NCBI GenBank assembly: GCA_007827375.1
Contig: VISH01000002.1
Span: forward strand, 3,435,001-3,499,000
From: Alteromonadaceae bacterium 2753L.S.0a.02
Lineage (GTDB): Bacteria; Pseudomonadota; Gammaproteobacteria; Pseudomonadales; Cellvibrionaceae
Length of the DNA: 64,000 nucleotides
Direction of reading: 5' to 3'
Below the pieces are notes generated by a model that searched no databases, had not been told where the DNA came from, and saw only the letters and a program-made list of their open reading frames with translations. A program made the position numbers and the translations under genes. Shown here piece after piece: positions 45,599 through 53,857 of this stretch (positions within the stretch are counted from its first letter, which is position 1; each line of letters opens with the position of its first letter).

Positions 45599-46039
45599 CT
45601 AGTCTTCGCGTTTGTAATCGCCTTCAATGGTGTTATTGTCGTTTTGCGAACGCTGTTGAAACCCCTGAGAGTGAACATGCACGTTGCGGATTTTGATGTG
45701 TTTCATTCCCCAACTGATAATAATCTGCCGTAAGCCGGGAATAAGGCAACAGAAGCCCAGGGCATCGGTAAAAAAGCCCGGCGTTAACAGCAATGCTCCC
45801 CCCACAGCCAAAAATATGCCTTCAATCATTTCGCTCGCAGGTAATTCGCCCTGTTGCATGCGGGTTTGGGCACGAATAAGGGTGCTAAAGCCTTGCTGTC
45901 GCAACAAGGCCAAGCCCATCATTGCCGTCAGAAAAACCAGCCCTATAGTAGGCAACGCCCCTATGACACTGCCCACCGTGATTAGAAGCCACATTTCAAG
46001 AATGGGTATTACAATAAATAGAAGGGTGAAAACTCTCAC
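45599..46039 (-). CDS. fxsA: FxsA family membrane protein
   Basis: About 146 residues with four hydrophobic segments and FxsA signatures (VFLTAMMGLALLRQQGF; GALLLTPGFFTDALGF). E. coli FxsA overproduction relieves F-plasmid exclusion of phage T7; its normal role is unknown. The frame opens at TTG 46051, but that codon is part of a GGAG ribosome binding site 6 bases before GTG 46039, which gives the family start RVFTLLFI. Upstream of groESL on the same strand, as in Pseudomonas. Confidence 0.9.
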   Translation of the reverse strand: MRVFTLLFIVIPILEMWLLITVGSVIGALPTIGLVFLTAMMGLALLRQQGFSTLIRAQTRMQQGELPASEMIEGIFLAVGGALLLTPGFFTDALGFCCLIPGLRQIIISWGMKHIKIRNVHVHSQGFQQRSQNDNNTIEGDYKRED

Positions 46040-46197
46040 AATGTTCTCCAAGCGTATTCTGTTAACAAAGTTGGGGCTAAGCAGCTAAACACAAGGCCAG
46101 GTAGATTGAGATTAAAACCGTCGAGCTTGAAGTGGCAGGACCATAAAAATTTCGTTACTGTACCTGCTTACCCGCCCGCACAGGAACTTCAGCCATA

Positions 46198-47424
46198 ATG
46201 CCCTCCCAATTCTGGTCGGCGATTCTCAATCGCCGTTCACTGATTTGTATATTTAACGGGTTCACTTCCGGCCTTCCACTCTATATTTTGATAACTTTGG
46301 TGCCCGCCTGGTTGCGAAAAGAAGGCGTTGGGCTGGCTGAAATTGGTTTGTTCACCTTGATTCAACTGCCATACAACTGGAAATTTTTATGGGCACCGCT
46401 ACTCGACCGATTTGAATTGCCATTTCTGGGCTTACGGCGTGGTTGGATGCTGTTGTTCCAAATTGGCCTCTTATGCAGCATCGCTGCGTTACCTCATTTC
46501 AATTTGTCCACACTTGGCAATATCGCCTACCTGGCAACAGCAGTTGCCTTTTTCAGCGCCAGTCAGGACATCGTTCTCGACGCTTATCGCCGCGAGATTC
46601 TTCCAGATCAGGAACTCGGATTCGGAAACTCACTCGCAGTGAATGCATACCGCATTGCGGGCTTAATCCCCGGTTCGCTGTCGCTGATTTTGGCAGACCA
46701 CTTCAGTTGGGAGTTTGTATTTTTCGTCACTTCGCTGTTTATGCTGGTAGGCATTGTACTCACCCTGGTAATCGATGAGCCCAGCCGTGACTATCATCCC
46801 CACAGTTTCAAGGAAGCACTCGTGGAACCGGTGCGTGAATTCTTTTCTCGCCAAGGCGTGCAACAAGGCCTGTTGGTGATCGCGTTCCTGTTTTTTTATA
46901 AGCTCGGCGACAATATGGCCACAGCACTGGCAACCCCTTTTTATATCGACCTGGGTTTCAGCCTGTCTGAGATCGGTATTATCGCCAAAAACGCCGCACT
47001 TTGGCCGGTGATATTCGGCAGCGTCATCGGCGGGCTCATCATGATAAAACTGGGTATCAACAAAAGTTTATGGCTGTTTGGCGTCGTACAGCTTATTTCG
47101 ATTCTTGGATACGCAGTGCTCGCGAACGCAGGAGCCAACAAACTGCTGTTGGCGCTGGTAATCGGATTCGAATACTTGGGTGTGGGTTTAGGCGCCTCGG
47201 CATCGGTGGCGTTCATCGCCAGAAGCTCTGACAGACGTTTCACTGCCTTTCAATTTGCCCTACTTACCGCCGTCGCAGCCCTGCCCCGAACGCTTGCCAA
47301 TTCGGTAACCGGATTTATTGTTGAAGCCATAGGGTGGCAACATTTTTTCTACTTTTGCACCGCCAGCGCAATTCCAGGGATGTTGTTGCTGTTCAAAGTC
47401 GCACCTTGGAGCACAAAGGAATAA
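46198..47424 (+). CDS. ampG: AmpG-like MFS permease (muropeptide transporter family)
   Basis: A 408-residue, 12-helix major facilitator protein. The N-terminal FNGFTSGLPLYIL and WAPLLDRFELPFLGLRRGW segments are AmpG signatures, as is ASQDIVLDAYRREIL. AmpG imports GlcNAc-anhydroMurNAc peptides for cell-wall recycling and links to beta-lactamase induction. It is shorter than E. coli AmpG, lacking C-terminal extra helices, so it could be the AmpP-type paralogue. Its nearness to ampE and ampD supports a cell-wall recycling role. Confidence 0.83.
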   Translation: MPSQFWSAILNRRSLICIFNGFTSGLPLYILITLVPAWLRKEGVGLAEIGLFTLIQLPYNWKFLWAPLLDRFELPFLGLRRGWMLLFQIGLLCSIAALPHFNLSTLGNIAYLATAVAFFSASQDIVLDAYRREILPDQELGFGNSLAVNAYRIAGLIPGSLSLILADHFSWEFVFFVTSLFMLVGIVLTLVIDEPSRDYHPHSFKEALVEPVREFFSRQGVQQGLLVIAFLFFYKLGDNMATALATPFYIDLGFSLSEIGIIAKNAALWPVIFGSVIGGLIMIKLGINKSLWLFGVVQLISILGYAVLANAGANKLLLALVIGFEYLGVGLGASASVAFIARSSDRRFTAFQFALLTAVAALPRTLANSVTGFIVEAIGWQHFFYFCTASAIPGMLLLFKVAPWSTKE

Positions 47425-47469
47425 TAAAAACTTGCAACTGCCAGCTATGAAAGTAAAAGAAGTTCTGAG

Positions 47470-47671
47470 GAGGGAGACTTACCGACTGGCGTACACAATA
47501 CAGTTCTGGGGTAGGCGCCAAAGGGAGCGCCTCAAGGGTACTATGGCCGCATCCGTGCTTTAAGGAGGAGAACTGTATGCATATACAGCCAGCCGGTAAG
47601 AGACCTCATCATAGGACGATGCCTTTATGAGGTCAAGCGCTTTGCGACTATTGGAAGTTGGCAACTTCGAA
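47470..47671 (+). ncRNA. Candidate structured RNA with nested stems (unassigned)
   Basis: Four pairings are visible. P1: 47478-47490 with 47588-47600 (13 positions, one mismatch). P2: 47498-47507 with 47569-47578 (10 perfect pairs). P3: 47513-47518 with 47527-47532 (6 perfect pairs; loop CAAAGGGA). P4: 47602-47609 with 47627-47634 (8 perfect pairs). P1-P3 are properly nested. At least seven GGA trinucleotides occur, one in the P3 loop and one in the P4 loop. It matches no riboswitch, 6S, SRP, RNase P or tmRNA signature I know. The strand is inferred from the Shine-Dalgarno; expression is untested. Confidence 0.5.
47577..47630 (+). CDS. Possible 17-residue peptide (leader-type ORF)
   Basis: ATG at 47577 is preceded by TAAGGAGG (47561-47568), a perfect complement of the 16S 3' end, with 8-base spacing. 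The frame encodes MHIQPAGKRPHHRTMPL and stops at TGA 47628-47630. The bases just before and at the start codon belong to the 3' arm of stem P2, so translation could be masked by folding. The stop lies within stem P4. A basic, His/Pro-rich peptide of this size resembles no family I know. Confidence 0.35.
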   Translation: MHIQPAGKRPHHRTMPL

Positions 47672-47752
47672 CATTCGTTTGATTTAGAAAGGGCCGTCGG
47701 TAAAATACAGAAATTTCAATAACTTAAGCGTTAGTAATTACCAACAATCGGC

Positions 47753-48592
47753 TTATACCAAAATGATAAGAATTGCAGCAGTTGCCAGCCAAAGCCACAA
47801 AGTCCGGGTGTAAAGGCTGGTTAGTAAATTAAGCTCTTTCCGGGTAACTTCTCCAGTTTGTGCCATCTCATCATCCACAAGCAACGCACCCAAAATAAGG
47901 GGGCTGAGCACAGAAATTGTGGAACGTGTGGCGCAAAAGAAGCACTCCTTCCAGCGCTGAAAACAGCCTACAAAATTGCCAGTTAACGCAAATGACAAGC
48001 CAAGCAGACGTACTGCAGGCCACTCCAATACCCACAAAAATTTTGCTGCAAACGGGTGTTCCGGGTGATTATTTCTGGAGTACATGAAGCTCAATCGGTA
48101 CAAGAATGCCGCAGCCGGCCCGAACGAAAAACACCAAAATAACACCGCAAACATCCGCTCAAACCCCCGGTAACCCGCCTCATCTAACACGTGTTTGTGC
48201 AAGCTGGGCCAGTCATTCTCCGGCAAGCCCTCGGTACTAACCCCCAATCGGCTGGCGCGCTCCAGCGCCGACGGCCAATCTTCGATATAGCAAGCTTTGG
48301 TATATTCGCTCACGATATCGCCAAACTCACCGCGACCAAAACTGTAGAGGAGCACAAGCATCCCCAGTGGCAACAATAACCAAGGCGATAGATAGGCGAG
48401 TACCAGTTGCAGCGAGACTAACGCCACAACAGGCAAAGCAACAGTAACAATGAAGTTCACATTCTGATTTTTAATACTGAGCTTTTCTACTTTGTTCGCC
48501 CAGTAGGAAAACCAGGCGTCTTTGTGCAGCGGATTCGCCGCACCCCACACCTGAAGGAAGGCAATACTCAAGACAACAATAAATAGATTCAT
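47753..48592 (-). CDS. ampE: AmpE regulatory membrane protein
   Basis: A 279-residue inner-membrane protein next to ampD, the standard ampDE order. It shows several hydrophobic helices and AmpE-type segments (VLLYSFGRGEFGDIV; RGFERMFAVLFWCFSFGPAAAFLYRL). AmpE is thought to be a sensory or transport component of beta-lactamase regulation, but its exact role is unsettled. It lies 35 bases after ampD. Confidence 0.92.
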   Translation of the reverse strand: MNLFIVVLSIAFLQVWGAANPLHKDAWFSYWANKVEKLSIKNQNVNFIVTVALPVVALVSLQLVLAYLSPWLLLPLGMLVLLYSFGRGEFGDIVSEYTKACYIEDWPSALERASRLGVSTEGLPENDWPSLHKHVLDEAGYRGFERMFAVLFWCFSFGPAAAFLYRLSFMYSRNNHPEHPFAAKFLWVLEWPAVRLLGLSFALTGNFVGCFQRWKECFFCATRSTISVLSPLILGALLVDDEMAQTGEVTRKELNLLTSLYTRTLWLWLATAAILIILV

Positions 48593-48627
48593 GGCTACTC
48601 CGGCGCCTTTTTTTTATAGCATTGCGT

Positions 48628-49167
48628 TTAAAGCATTGCGCGATACCTGTGCCAGTCGAATGAAGGGCCAGGGTCTGTTTTACGGTTTGGGGCGATGTCT
48701 GAGTGCCCAACGATGCGATATCGCGTTATTTTTGGATATTTTTCAAGCAATTCAGAGGAAATCTCTGCCAACGCGCCGTACTGTTGGTCAGTATAGGGCT
48801 CTGTATCGGTACCCTCCAGCTCAATTCCAATGGAATAATTGTTGCACTCGCCTTCTCCCTCAAACTCGGAGCGACCTGCGTGCCAGGCTCGTGCCTGGAA
48901 GGGTACAAATTGAATAAGCTCACCACTACGGCGTATGAAGCAATGCGCAGACACCTGAAGCGTTGCGATTGTTTCAAAGTATGGGTGGGCACTTGGGTCC
49001 AAGCGATTGCAAAAAAAAGCTTCTACAGAATTACTGTGGTAATCACCAGGAGGGAGGCTGATATTGTGGATAACCAAAAGTGAGATTTCAGCCCCTTCTG
49101 GGCGCTCGTTACAGTTTGGCGATTCGACGCGTCGCGCATCGGTATACCAGCCTTCAACAATAGGCAT
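48628..49167 (-). CDS. ampD: 1,6-anhydro-N-acetylmuramyl-L-alanine amidase AmpD
   Basis: A 179-residue cytosolic zinc amidase that removes the peptide from anhydro-muropeptides imported by AmpG. Zinc ligands match Citrobacter AmpD by position: His34 (LLVIHNIS), His155 (VGHSDIAP) and Asp165 (KTDPGPSF). There is no signal peptide, consistent with the recycling enzyme and not the periplasmic paralogues. Confidence 0.96.
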   Translation of the reverse strand: MPIVEGWYTDARRVESPNCNERPEGAEISLLVIHNISLPPGDYHSNSVEAFFCNRLDPSAHPYFETIATLQVSAHCFIRRSGELIQFVPFQARAWHAGRSEFEGEGECNNYSIGIELEGTDTEPYTDQQYGALAEISSELLEKYPKITRYRIVGHSDIAPNRKTDPGPSFDWHRYRAML

Positions 49168-49287
49168 GCCCCCTCCTTTTCAGTAGGGGAATCATAACGC
49201 AGAAGCGCTGCGACTAACATCGAGAGAATTTGAAAAAATAGGGAAGAAAAACTTCAGGCGCTTTGATTAGCCGGGTTCCGGCCCATC

Positions 49288-51561
49288 TTACTGTGGCTTG
49301 CGAAGACTGGATACAACCGTTTCCAGAGCCCTGTCAAATAACATACTGTTATCTAAAGCCCGCAAGCAATCTGATCGCAGCATTTCGGCAAGTTCCATTT
49401 TATCCTTTTCAGCGACCTTCATACCATTTCGATTTACAAAAATGTATTTACCAGTTGGTTTGATAACTGCTGCCAAGCGGCAACGCTGAACCTCACCATC
49501 GCTATCTTTCATCTCAAACCAGGCGCCCTGCACGAAGCTGGCTACCTGCTGTAAATAGGGATGATCATTAGTGGCTGCGTTAACGCTTTCACTCTTCTCC
49601 TCAGTTTCCAGAGGTTTAGCTGGCATTTCCGGCGGCTCGGGCCTAACAGACGGGTTTTCGGCTTGCGCTATTGTTTGCGTGGGCGGTTTCGCCGCGCTTA
49701 CTTCCCGTTCCTGTTCAGCTGTTTCTGTCGGTGAACCACCAGATGCATGCTGAGGTTTTGCTTGATCAATTTGCGCCTCAGTTGCATGTTCCCGCTGCGG
49801 CACCGGCGTTTGCCCCTGCACCTTACCGCGTATCGCAGCCAGATGAACATCTTCAAGCTGCTTAAACATTTCCGACATCTGAAAAGGATTGAAAGAGATG
49901 GAATCTAAACCGCTGCGCAAACGCTTCAAAAGTTCCGGTACCAACCTGATCAGACGTTTTCGATCATCACTGGTTTTTGGCGGCTGTGTACTCCACACCA
50001 TATCTTCAAGGGTAGACAACACAATTTGCCATTCTTGCGACCTTGGCCCGTGTTTCAAGTAAGTAACAAACATTACGTTACTCCAAGGTCCTTCGACAAG
50101 CTCAGACACGACAGCGGGCAACAACTCGTTAATGGTACGCAGCTCAACTTCCAGCGCAACCACCGTGCGAGCAACTTCTGCGCGAGCCTTACCGTCTTCC
50201 GCATCCAGGGTGCGGCGTTCGATTACTTCGGCGCGACGTCGCTCTTTCTCAATAAATGACGAGAAATCGGCAAGTAAATCATTGAACACGCTAACATCTG
50301 TGTGGAATGAGTTTAGTAAGGTACTGACTATGCTATCCATTTTTACATAGAGAGGATCGCTACTATCATTGCCGGAGCTCTGCCACCCCAACGCAGCCGT
50401 TGCCATTTCATTCAGTAACTTTCTCGCGGCATGACCGCCCTTAGCAAAAAAAGATTTATCGAGTACAGCCACCTTGATTAAGGGTATCTGCATGCGAGCG
50501 ATAATGTCTTTCATGGGCTGGGATAAATTGCGATCTTCAAGAATGAACTTGAATAGCATATCAACCAGATTGATGACTTCTCGCTCGGTAGTACCAATTT
50601 GCGGCTTGCCACCCTTCTGGCGATACATCTCCTCGATAAGCGCAATACCGCTAATGCCGCCTTTAAACTGCCCCAGTGGCAAGGGTGCCTGCTGCGCAAC
50701 TGAAAGCAGATGAACCAATTCACTAACAGCGGGATTTGGATTGACGCTGGCACCGGTATTCAACAGCCCTCGAAGCGCTTTTGCGAGCTCATCGTTCCCT
50801 TGCGGACCAGCCGCCACTGATGGTTCGGGTGTCGCAGCCTGTTTCGGCGCGCTGCTAAGAGAAGGCAGTACCTGATGGTCTATTAATACTTGATTGATTG
50901 CCTGATAAACGCCGCCAAGATTGTGCATAACCGTTTTATCAAACAATTTGAACAGCACCAATTTTGCCTTAATATCGATATCCAAACGTTTGGTCTGATC
51001 CATGAAGGCGTTTGCAAGAATAGTCGGGCCGAGCGGATTATTGCGGTGAAACACCTTCACGGTTACCAGGCTGTCCAAGCGCAGGCACAGCTGCTGAATC
51101 TGATCAGCGTACTCTGTGATGGCTCGGTTGACAGAGGCCTCAATGGCGACCATCTCTTCTAGGTCCTCATCCTGGACCAAAGAAAGAGCATCGGCTGACA
51201 AGGCATCATCGACAGCCGGTGTTTCTGGAATCGCGCCTGTTGCGAGATCGGCAAATGCCGAGTCGATGGCTATGCTGAATCGCTTTTCAAACCCCCTGCG
51301 CTGTACACGTACTTCGCGCATGGAATCAAAATAGATATTCTGTTCGTGGTTGGAAGCGGCTTTATCGGCAAGTTCAAATAAAGAATCGTCTGCTCGATCG
51401 AAAAAAACTTTGAGTTTCTCCATGAGCAGGTATTTGCCTTTTTCGTGAATCGCGTGCACGGCGGCAGGTAGGCGTGCAATGCGCGCCTTAGCGACCCTTA
51501 AACTCTCAGGTTCCAAATGCACTACCTTCACGTTTGCAACTTGCTTAGCATGATCAGGCAC
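49288..51561 (-). CDS. DUF1631 family protein
   Basis: About 757 residues, mostly alpha-helical. Residues 1-580 carry the DUF1631-like body (IYFDSMREVRVQRRGFEKRF near the N-terminus; LSQPMKDIIARMQIPLIKVA mid-protein). A Pro/Glu/Gln/Thr-rich linker (~590-660) leads to a small C-terminal domain with GAWFEMKDSDGEVQRCRLA and KYIFVNRNGMKV, which recalls PilZ-like beta domains. The function is unknown. GTG 51561, with GGAGAGG upstream, is preferred to GTG 51582. The position between ampD and nadC matches P. aeruginosa. Confidence 0.85.
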   Translation of the reverse strand: MPDHAKQVANVKVVHLEPESLRVAKARIARLPAAVHAIHEKGKYLLMEKLKVFFDRADDSLFELADKAASNHEQNIYFDSMREVRVQRRGFEKRFSIAIDSAFADLATGAIPETPAVDDALSADALSLVQDEDLEEMVAIEASVNRAITEYADQIQQLCLRLDSLVTVKVFHRNNPLGPTILANAFMDQTKRLDIDIKAKLVLFKLFDKTVMHNLGGVYQAINQVLIDHQVLPSLSSAPKQAATPEPSVAAGPQGNDELAKALRGLLNTGASVNPNPAVSELVHLLSVAQQAPLPLGQFKGGISGIALIEEMYRQKGGKPQIGTTEREVINLVDMLFKFILEDRNLSQPMKDIIARMQIPLIKVAVLDKSFFAKGGHAARKLLNEMATAALGWQSSGNDSSDPLYVKMDSIVSTLLNSFHTDVSVFNDLLADFSSFIEKERRRAEVIERRTLDAEDGKARAEVARTVVALEVELRTINELLPAVVSELVEGPWSNVMFVTYLKHGPRSQEWQIVLSTLEDMVWSTQPPKTSDDRKRLIRLVPELLKRLRSGLDSISFNPFQMSEMFKQLEDVHLAAIRGKVQGQTPVPQREHATEAQIDQAKPQHASGGSPTETAEQEREVSAAKPPTQTIAQAENPSVRPEPPEMPAKPLETEEKSESVNAATNDHPYLQQVASFVQGAWFEMKDSDGEVQRCRLAAVIKPTGKYIFVNRNGMKVAEKDKMELAEMLRSDCLRALDNSMLFDRALETVVSSLRKPQ

Positions 51562-51753
51562 TAAACCTCTCCCCACTCGCACTGCAGGCTGACAATTTTC
51601 AGCACATAGGGACGTAAAATGTTCCCCTTCTCAGCACAGTATAATGTAAGGATTAGTGCTTCCTATGGCAGTTTGATGAAGTCGAGACGTAATTCACACC
51701 TGTTTTTTCAAAGCGTGACACGTTTAATACTTCGCCTCCAGCCCCCTGTCGAC

Positions 51754-51762
51754 TGTTATAAT
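51754..51762 (+). promoter_or_regulatory. Extended -10 promoter candidate for the protease-nadC pair
   Basis: TGTTATAAT contains a TG dinucleotide one base before a perfect TATAAT, 52 bases before the protease ATG. No good -35 is seen at 17 bases, as is usual for extended -10 promoters. A second TATAAT (51640-51645) lies further upstream. The 5-bp hairpin CTGGT/ACCAG directly follows. Confidence 0.45.
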
Positions 51763-51814
51763 CTGGTTTTAGCACCAGAACTCCACTAATTCCAATTAGG
51801 TAAAACCATAATCC

Positions 51815-52339
51815 ATGAATGACGCTCAAGCACCCGGAAAACGCATTGGTAAAGGCATGCTGGCGGTGAGTTGGATTATTATTCTAGTTGGTCTCACAGC
51901 CTTTTTTGGCAGTAAAGAAAAATCCTGGTACAACCCCAATCAAACTGTCGAAGGTAGCGCCACGGCAAGCGCACGCACCGTTACACTAGAACGAAACCGG
52001 CAGCACCACTACGTAGCTACGGGTGAAATCAACGGCCACAAAGTCACCTTTCTTTTAGACACCGGCGCTACCAACGTGTCTGTTCCGGCGCAAATAGGCC
52101 GCAAACTCGGGCTCAGGCCAGGCGAACGCTACACTGCCGCCACGGCTAACGGGCTGGTTGAAGTCCGTGGCACCAATATTCGCGAGTTAAAGCTCGGCCC
52201 GATTGTGCTCGAACACGTAAACGCCTCCCTAAACCCAGGCATGAACGGCGACGAAATCCTGCTCGGCATGAGTGCGCTGAAAACGCTTGATTTCAGCCAA
52301 AGCGGCAGCACGCTCACCCTTACTCAATACCTTAACTAA
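51815..52339 (+). CDS. Retropepsin-like aspartic protease family protein
   Basis: A 174-residue membrane-anchored protein. One N-terminal helix (about residues 13-32) is followed by a single retropepsin-type domain with the catalytic Asp in FLLDTGATNVSVPA (Asp82-Thr-Gly). EILLGMSALKTLDF near the C-terminus matches the second family motif. One DTG per chain implies an active dimer. Substrate unknown. nadC follows after 6 bases. Confidence 0.87.
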   Translation: MNDAQAPGKRIGKGMLAVSWIIILVGLTAFFGSKEKSWYNPNQTVEGSATASARTVTLERNRQHHYVATGEINGHKVTFLLDTGATNVSVPAQIGRKLGLRPGERYTAATANGLVEVRGTNIRELKLGPIVLEHVNASLNPGMNGDEILLGMSALKTLDFSQSGSTLTLTQYLN

Positions 52340-52345
52340 ACCACC

Positions 52346-53215
52346 ATGAATATAAAACTTGAAGACATTCAACCCGACATCGAACGCGCAGTGCGTATCG
52401 CACTTGAGGAGGACGTGGGAGATGGTGATATAACCGCCATGCTCATTGACGCCAACAAAACCGATACCGCCGAAATCATCACCCGCGAAGACTGTGTGAT
52501 ATGTGGTATTGCCTGGGTAAACGAAACATTCCACCAACTCGGTGGGTTGGACACCACAGAGTGGCACGTGAATGACGGGCAATTTGTGAAAGCCAATACT
52601 AAACTTGTTACCTTAAGCGGCAACAGCCGAACTCTGTTAACCGGTGAACGCACCGCATTAAACTTTTTGCAGTTGCTTTCCGGAGTAGCCAGCAAGGCGC
52701 GTGAATACGCAAAACTGGTAGAAGGCAGCAATACAAAAATATTGGATACCCGAAAAACCATACCGGGGCTAAGAACCGCTCAAAAATATGCGGTAGCTTG
52801 CGGTGGCTGTCACAATCATCGAATTGGACTTTTTGATGCTTTTTTAATTAAGGAAAATCATATAGCGGCGTGTGGCGGGATCGCCAAAGCTGTGGTAAAA
52901 GCCAAAGCAATTGCACCGGGTAAATTGGTGGAAGTAGAGGCGGAAACGATTGTAGAGTTGCAGCAGGCGATGGATGCTGGAGTGGATGTGGTGATGTTGG
53001 ATAATTTTAGTGATGATATGTATTCGCAATTGGGTGCACTGGAAAAAACTGCTAAATTTGAAGTCTCTGGGAATGTGACGTTGGAGCAGGTAACAAAGCT
53101 CGGAGAGTTAAAAGTGGATTATATCTCCACAGGAGATTTGACGAAGAATAATCGGGCAATAGATTTTTCAATGCTCTTAAAAATTCATATCCCTAACACA
53201 AATATCCAAGTATAA
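52346..53215 (+). CDS. nadC: Nicotinate-nucleotide pyrophosphorylase (quinolinate phosphoribosyltransferase)
   Basis: A 289-residue enzyme converting quinolinate and PRPP to nicotinate mononucleotide in NAD synthesis. Signatures: ALEEDVGDGDITA, LQLLSGVAS, the substrate-binding LDTRKTIPGLRTAQKYAVACGG followed by HNHRIGLFDAFLIKENH, and VDYISTGDLT. It is convergent with the second pilin gene 52 bases away. Confidence 0.96.
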   Translation: MNIKLEDIQPDIERAVRIALEEDVGDGDITAMLIDANKTDTAEIITREDCVICGIAWVNETFHQLGGLDTTEWHVNDGQFVKANTKLVTLSGNSRTLLTGERTALNFLQLLSGVASKAREYAKLVEGSNTKILDTRKTIPGLRTAQKYAVACGGCHNHRIGLFDAFLIKENHIAACGGIAKAVVKAKAIAPGKLVEVEAETIVELQQAMDAGVDVVMLDNFSDDMYSQLGALEKTAKFEVSGNVTLEQVTKLGELKVDYISTGDLTKNNRAIDFSMLLKIHIPNTNIQV

Positions 53216-53267
53216 ATTATTCTTTACAAGCGCAGGGTAGGTGACAATTTTAATCACCGAGTGCCGC

Positions 53268-53789
53268 TCACCGACACTCCGATGGCGCATATTTAGCAGG
53301 TAAAGTCCCTGCAGCTGCGTTACTAAGTCCTCTACTTGTCGCAGTAACAGTAGTAGTAGTTCCACAAGCCCAATCTATGGCTCCGGTCGACATTGGTACA
53401 GGTGTTACCCCTTGAACGTTGGGTGAAAAAGTAAGAGTAGTTTGATGAAGAGCGGTAGGGATACCATTTGCAACTGTCGCAGCGATCGAAACTGTAATAG
53501 TCCATGGGCTACCCTCTACAACTGATACATCGTCGACATATTTCGATTGAATATCGGCTTGCGGAATTAAATTAATTGCGATAGCCGCAGCAGTAAGGCC
53601 TGCAGTATTATCCGTTTGAAACGCTTCACTCATCGAGGTTTTTATTGCAGTCCCCGCACCTACCGCCTCCGAAACCTTAGCGCGAATGGTATATTGCTGA
53701 TACGCGGGCATGGCAACAGCAGCTAATATTCCGATAATCGCTACAACGATCATCAATTCTATTAATGTAAAGCCAGCAGCACGTCTCAT
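53268..53789 (-). CDS. Type IV pilin, second copy
   Basis: A 173-residue type IVa prepilin. The short basic leader MRRAAG is cleaved before FTLIELMIVVAIIGILAAVA; Glu5 of the mature protein is present. C-terminal cysteines (DWAC and SEC) should form the disulfide loop. It is strongly similar to the pilin at 54688-55212, with identical GTLPAKYAPSECR ends. ATG 53789 has GGAG 6 bases upstream. It is third in the pilA, accessory gene, pilin order on this strand. Whether it is made as a major or minor subunit is unknown. Confidence 0.92.
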   Translation of the reverse strand: MRRAAGFTLIELMIVVAIIGILAAVAMPAYQQYTIRAKVSEAVGAGTAIKTSMSEAFQTDNTAGLTAAAIAINLIPQADIQSKYVDDVSVVEGSPWTITVSIAATVANGIPTALHQTTLTFSPNVQGVTPVPMSTGAIDWACGTTTTVTATSRGLSNAAAGTLPAKYAPSECR

Positions 53790-53857
53790 TTTATTCTCCA
53801 TATTTCGGTTGAATAAATTATTCTTTTATATAGAGGCAAACGCTATGCCATTAAAAA

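Larger units (their letters stand above)
47425..47752. other. Convergent intergenic region between ampG-like gene and ampE
   Basis: 328 bases between two converging genes, with no canonical terminator for either. It holds the nested inverted repeats and short ORF listed separately. The segment 47680-47752 is AT-rich and featureless to my eye. Confidence 0.5.

Noticed and set aside
47470..47671. Retron, integron attC site or ribozyme as an explanation of the structured element
   Set aside because: No reverse transcriptase or integrase is nearby, attC core motifs are absent and no hammerhead core is present.
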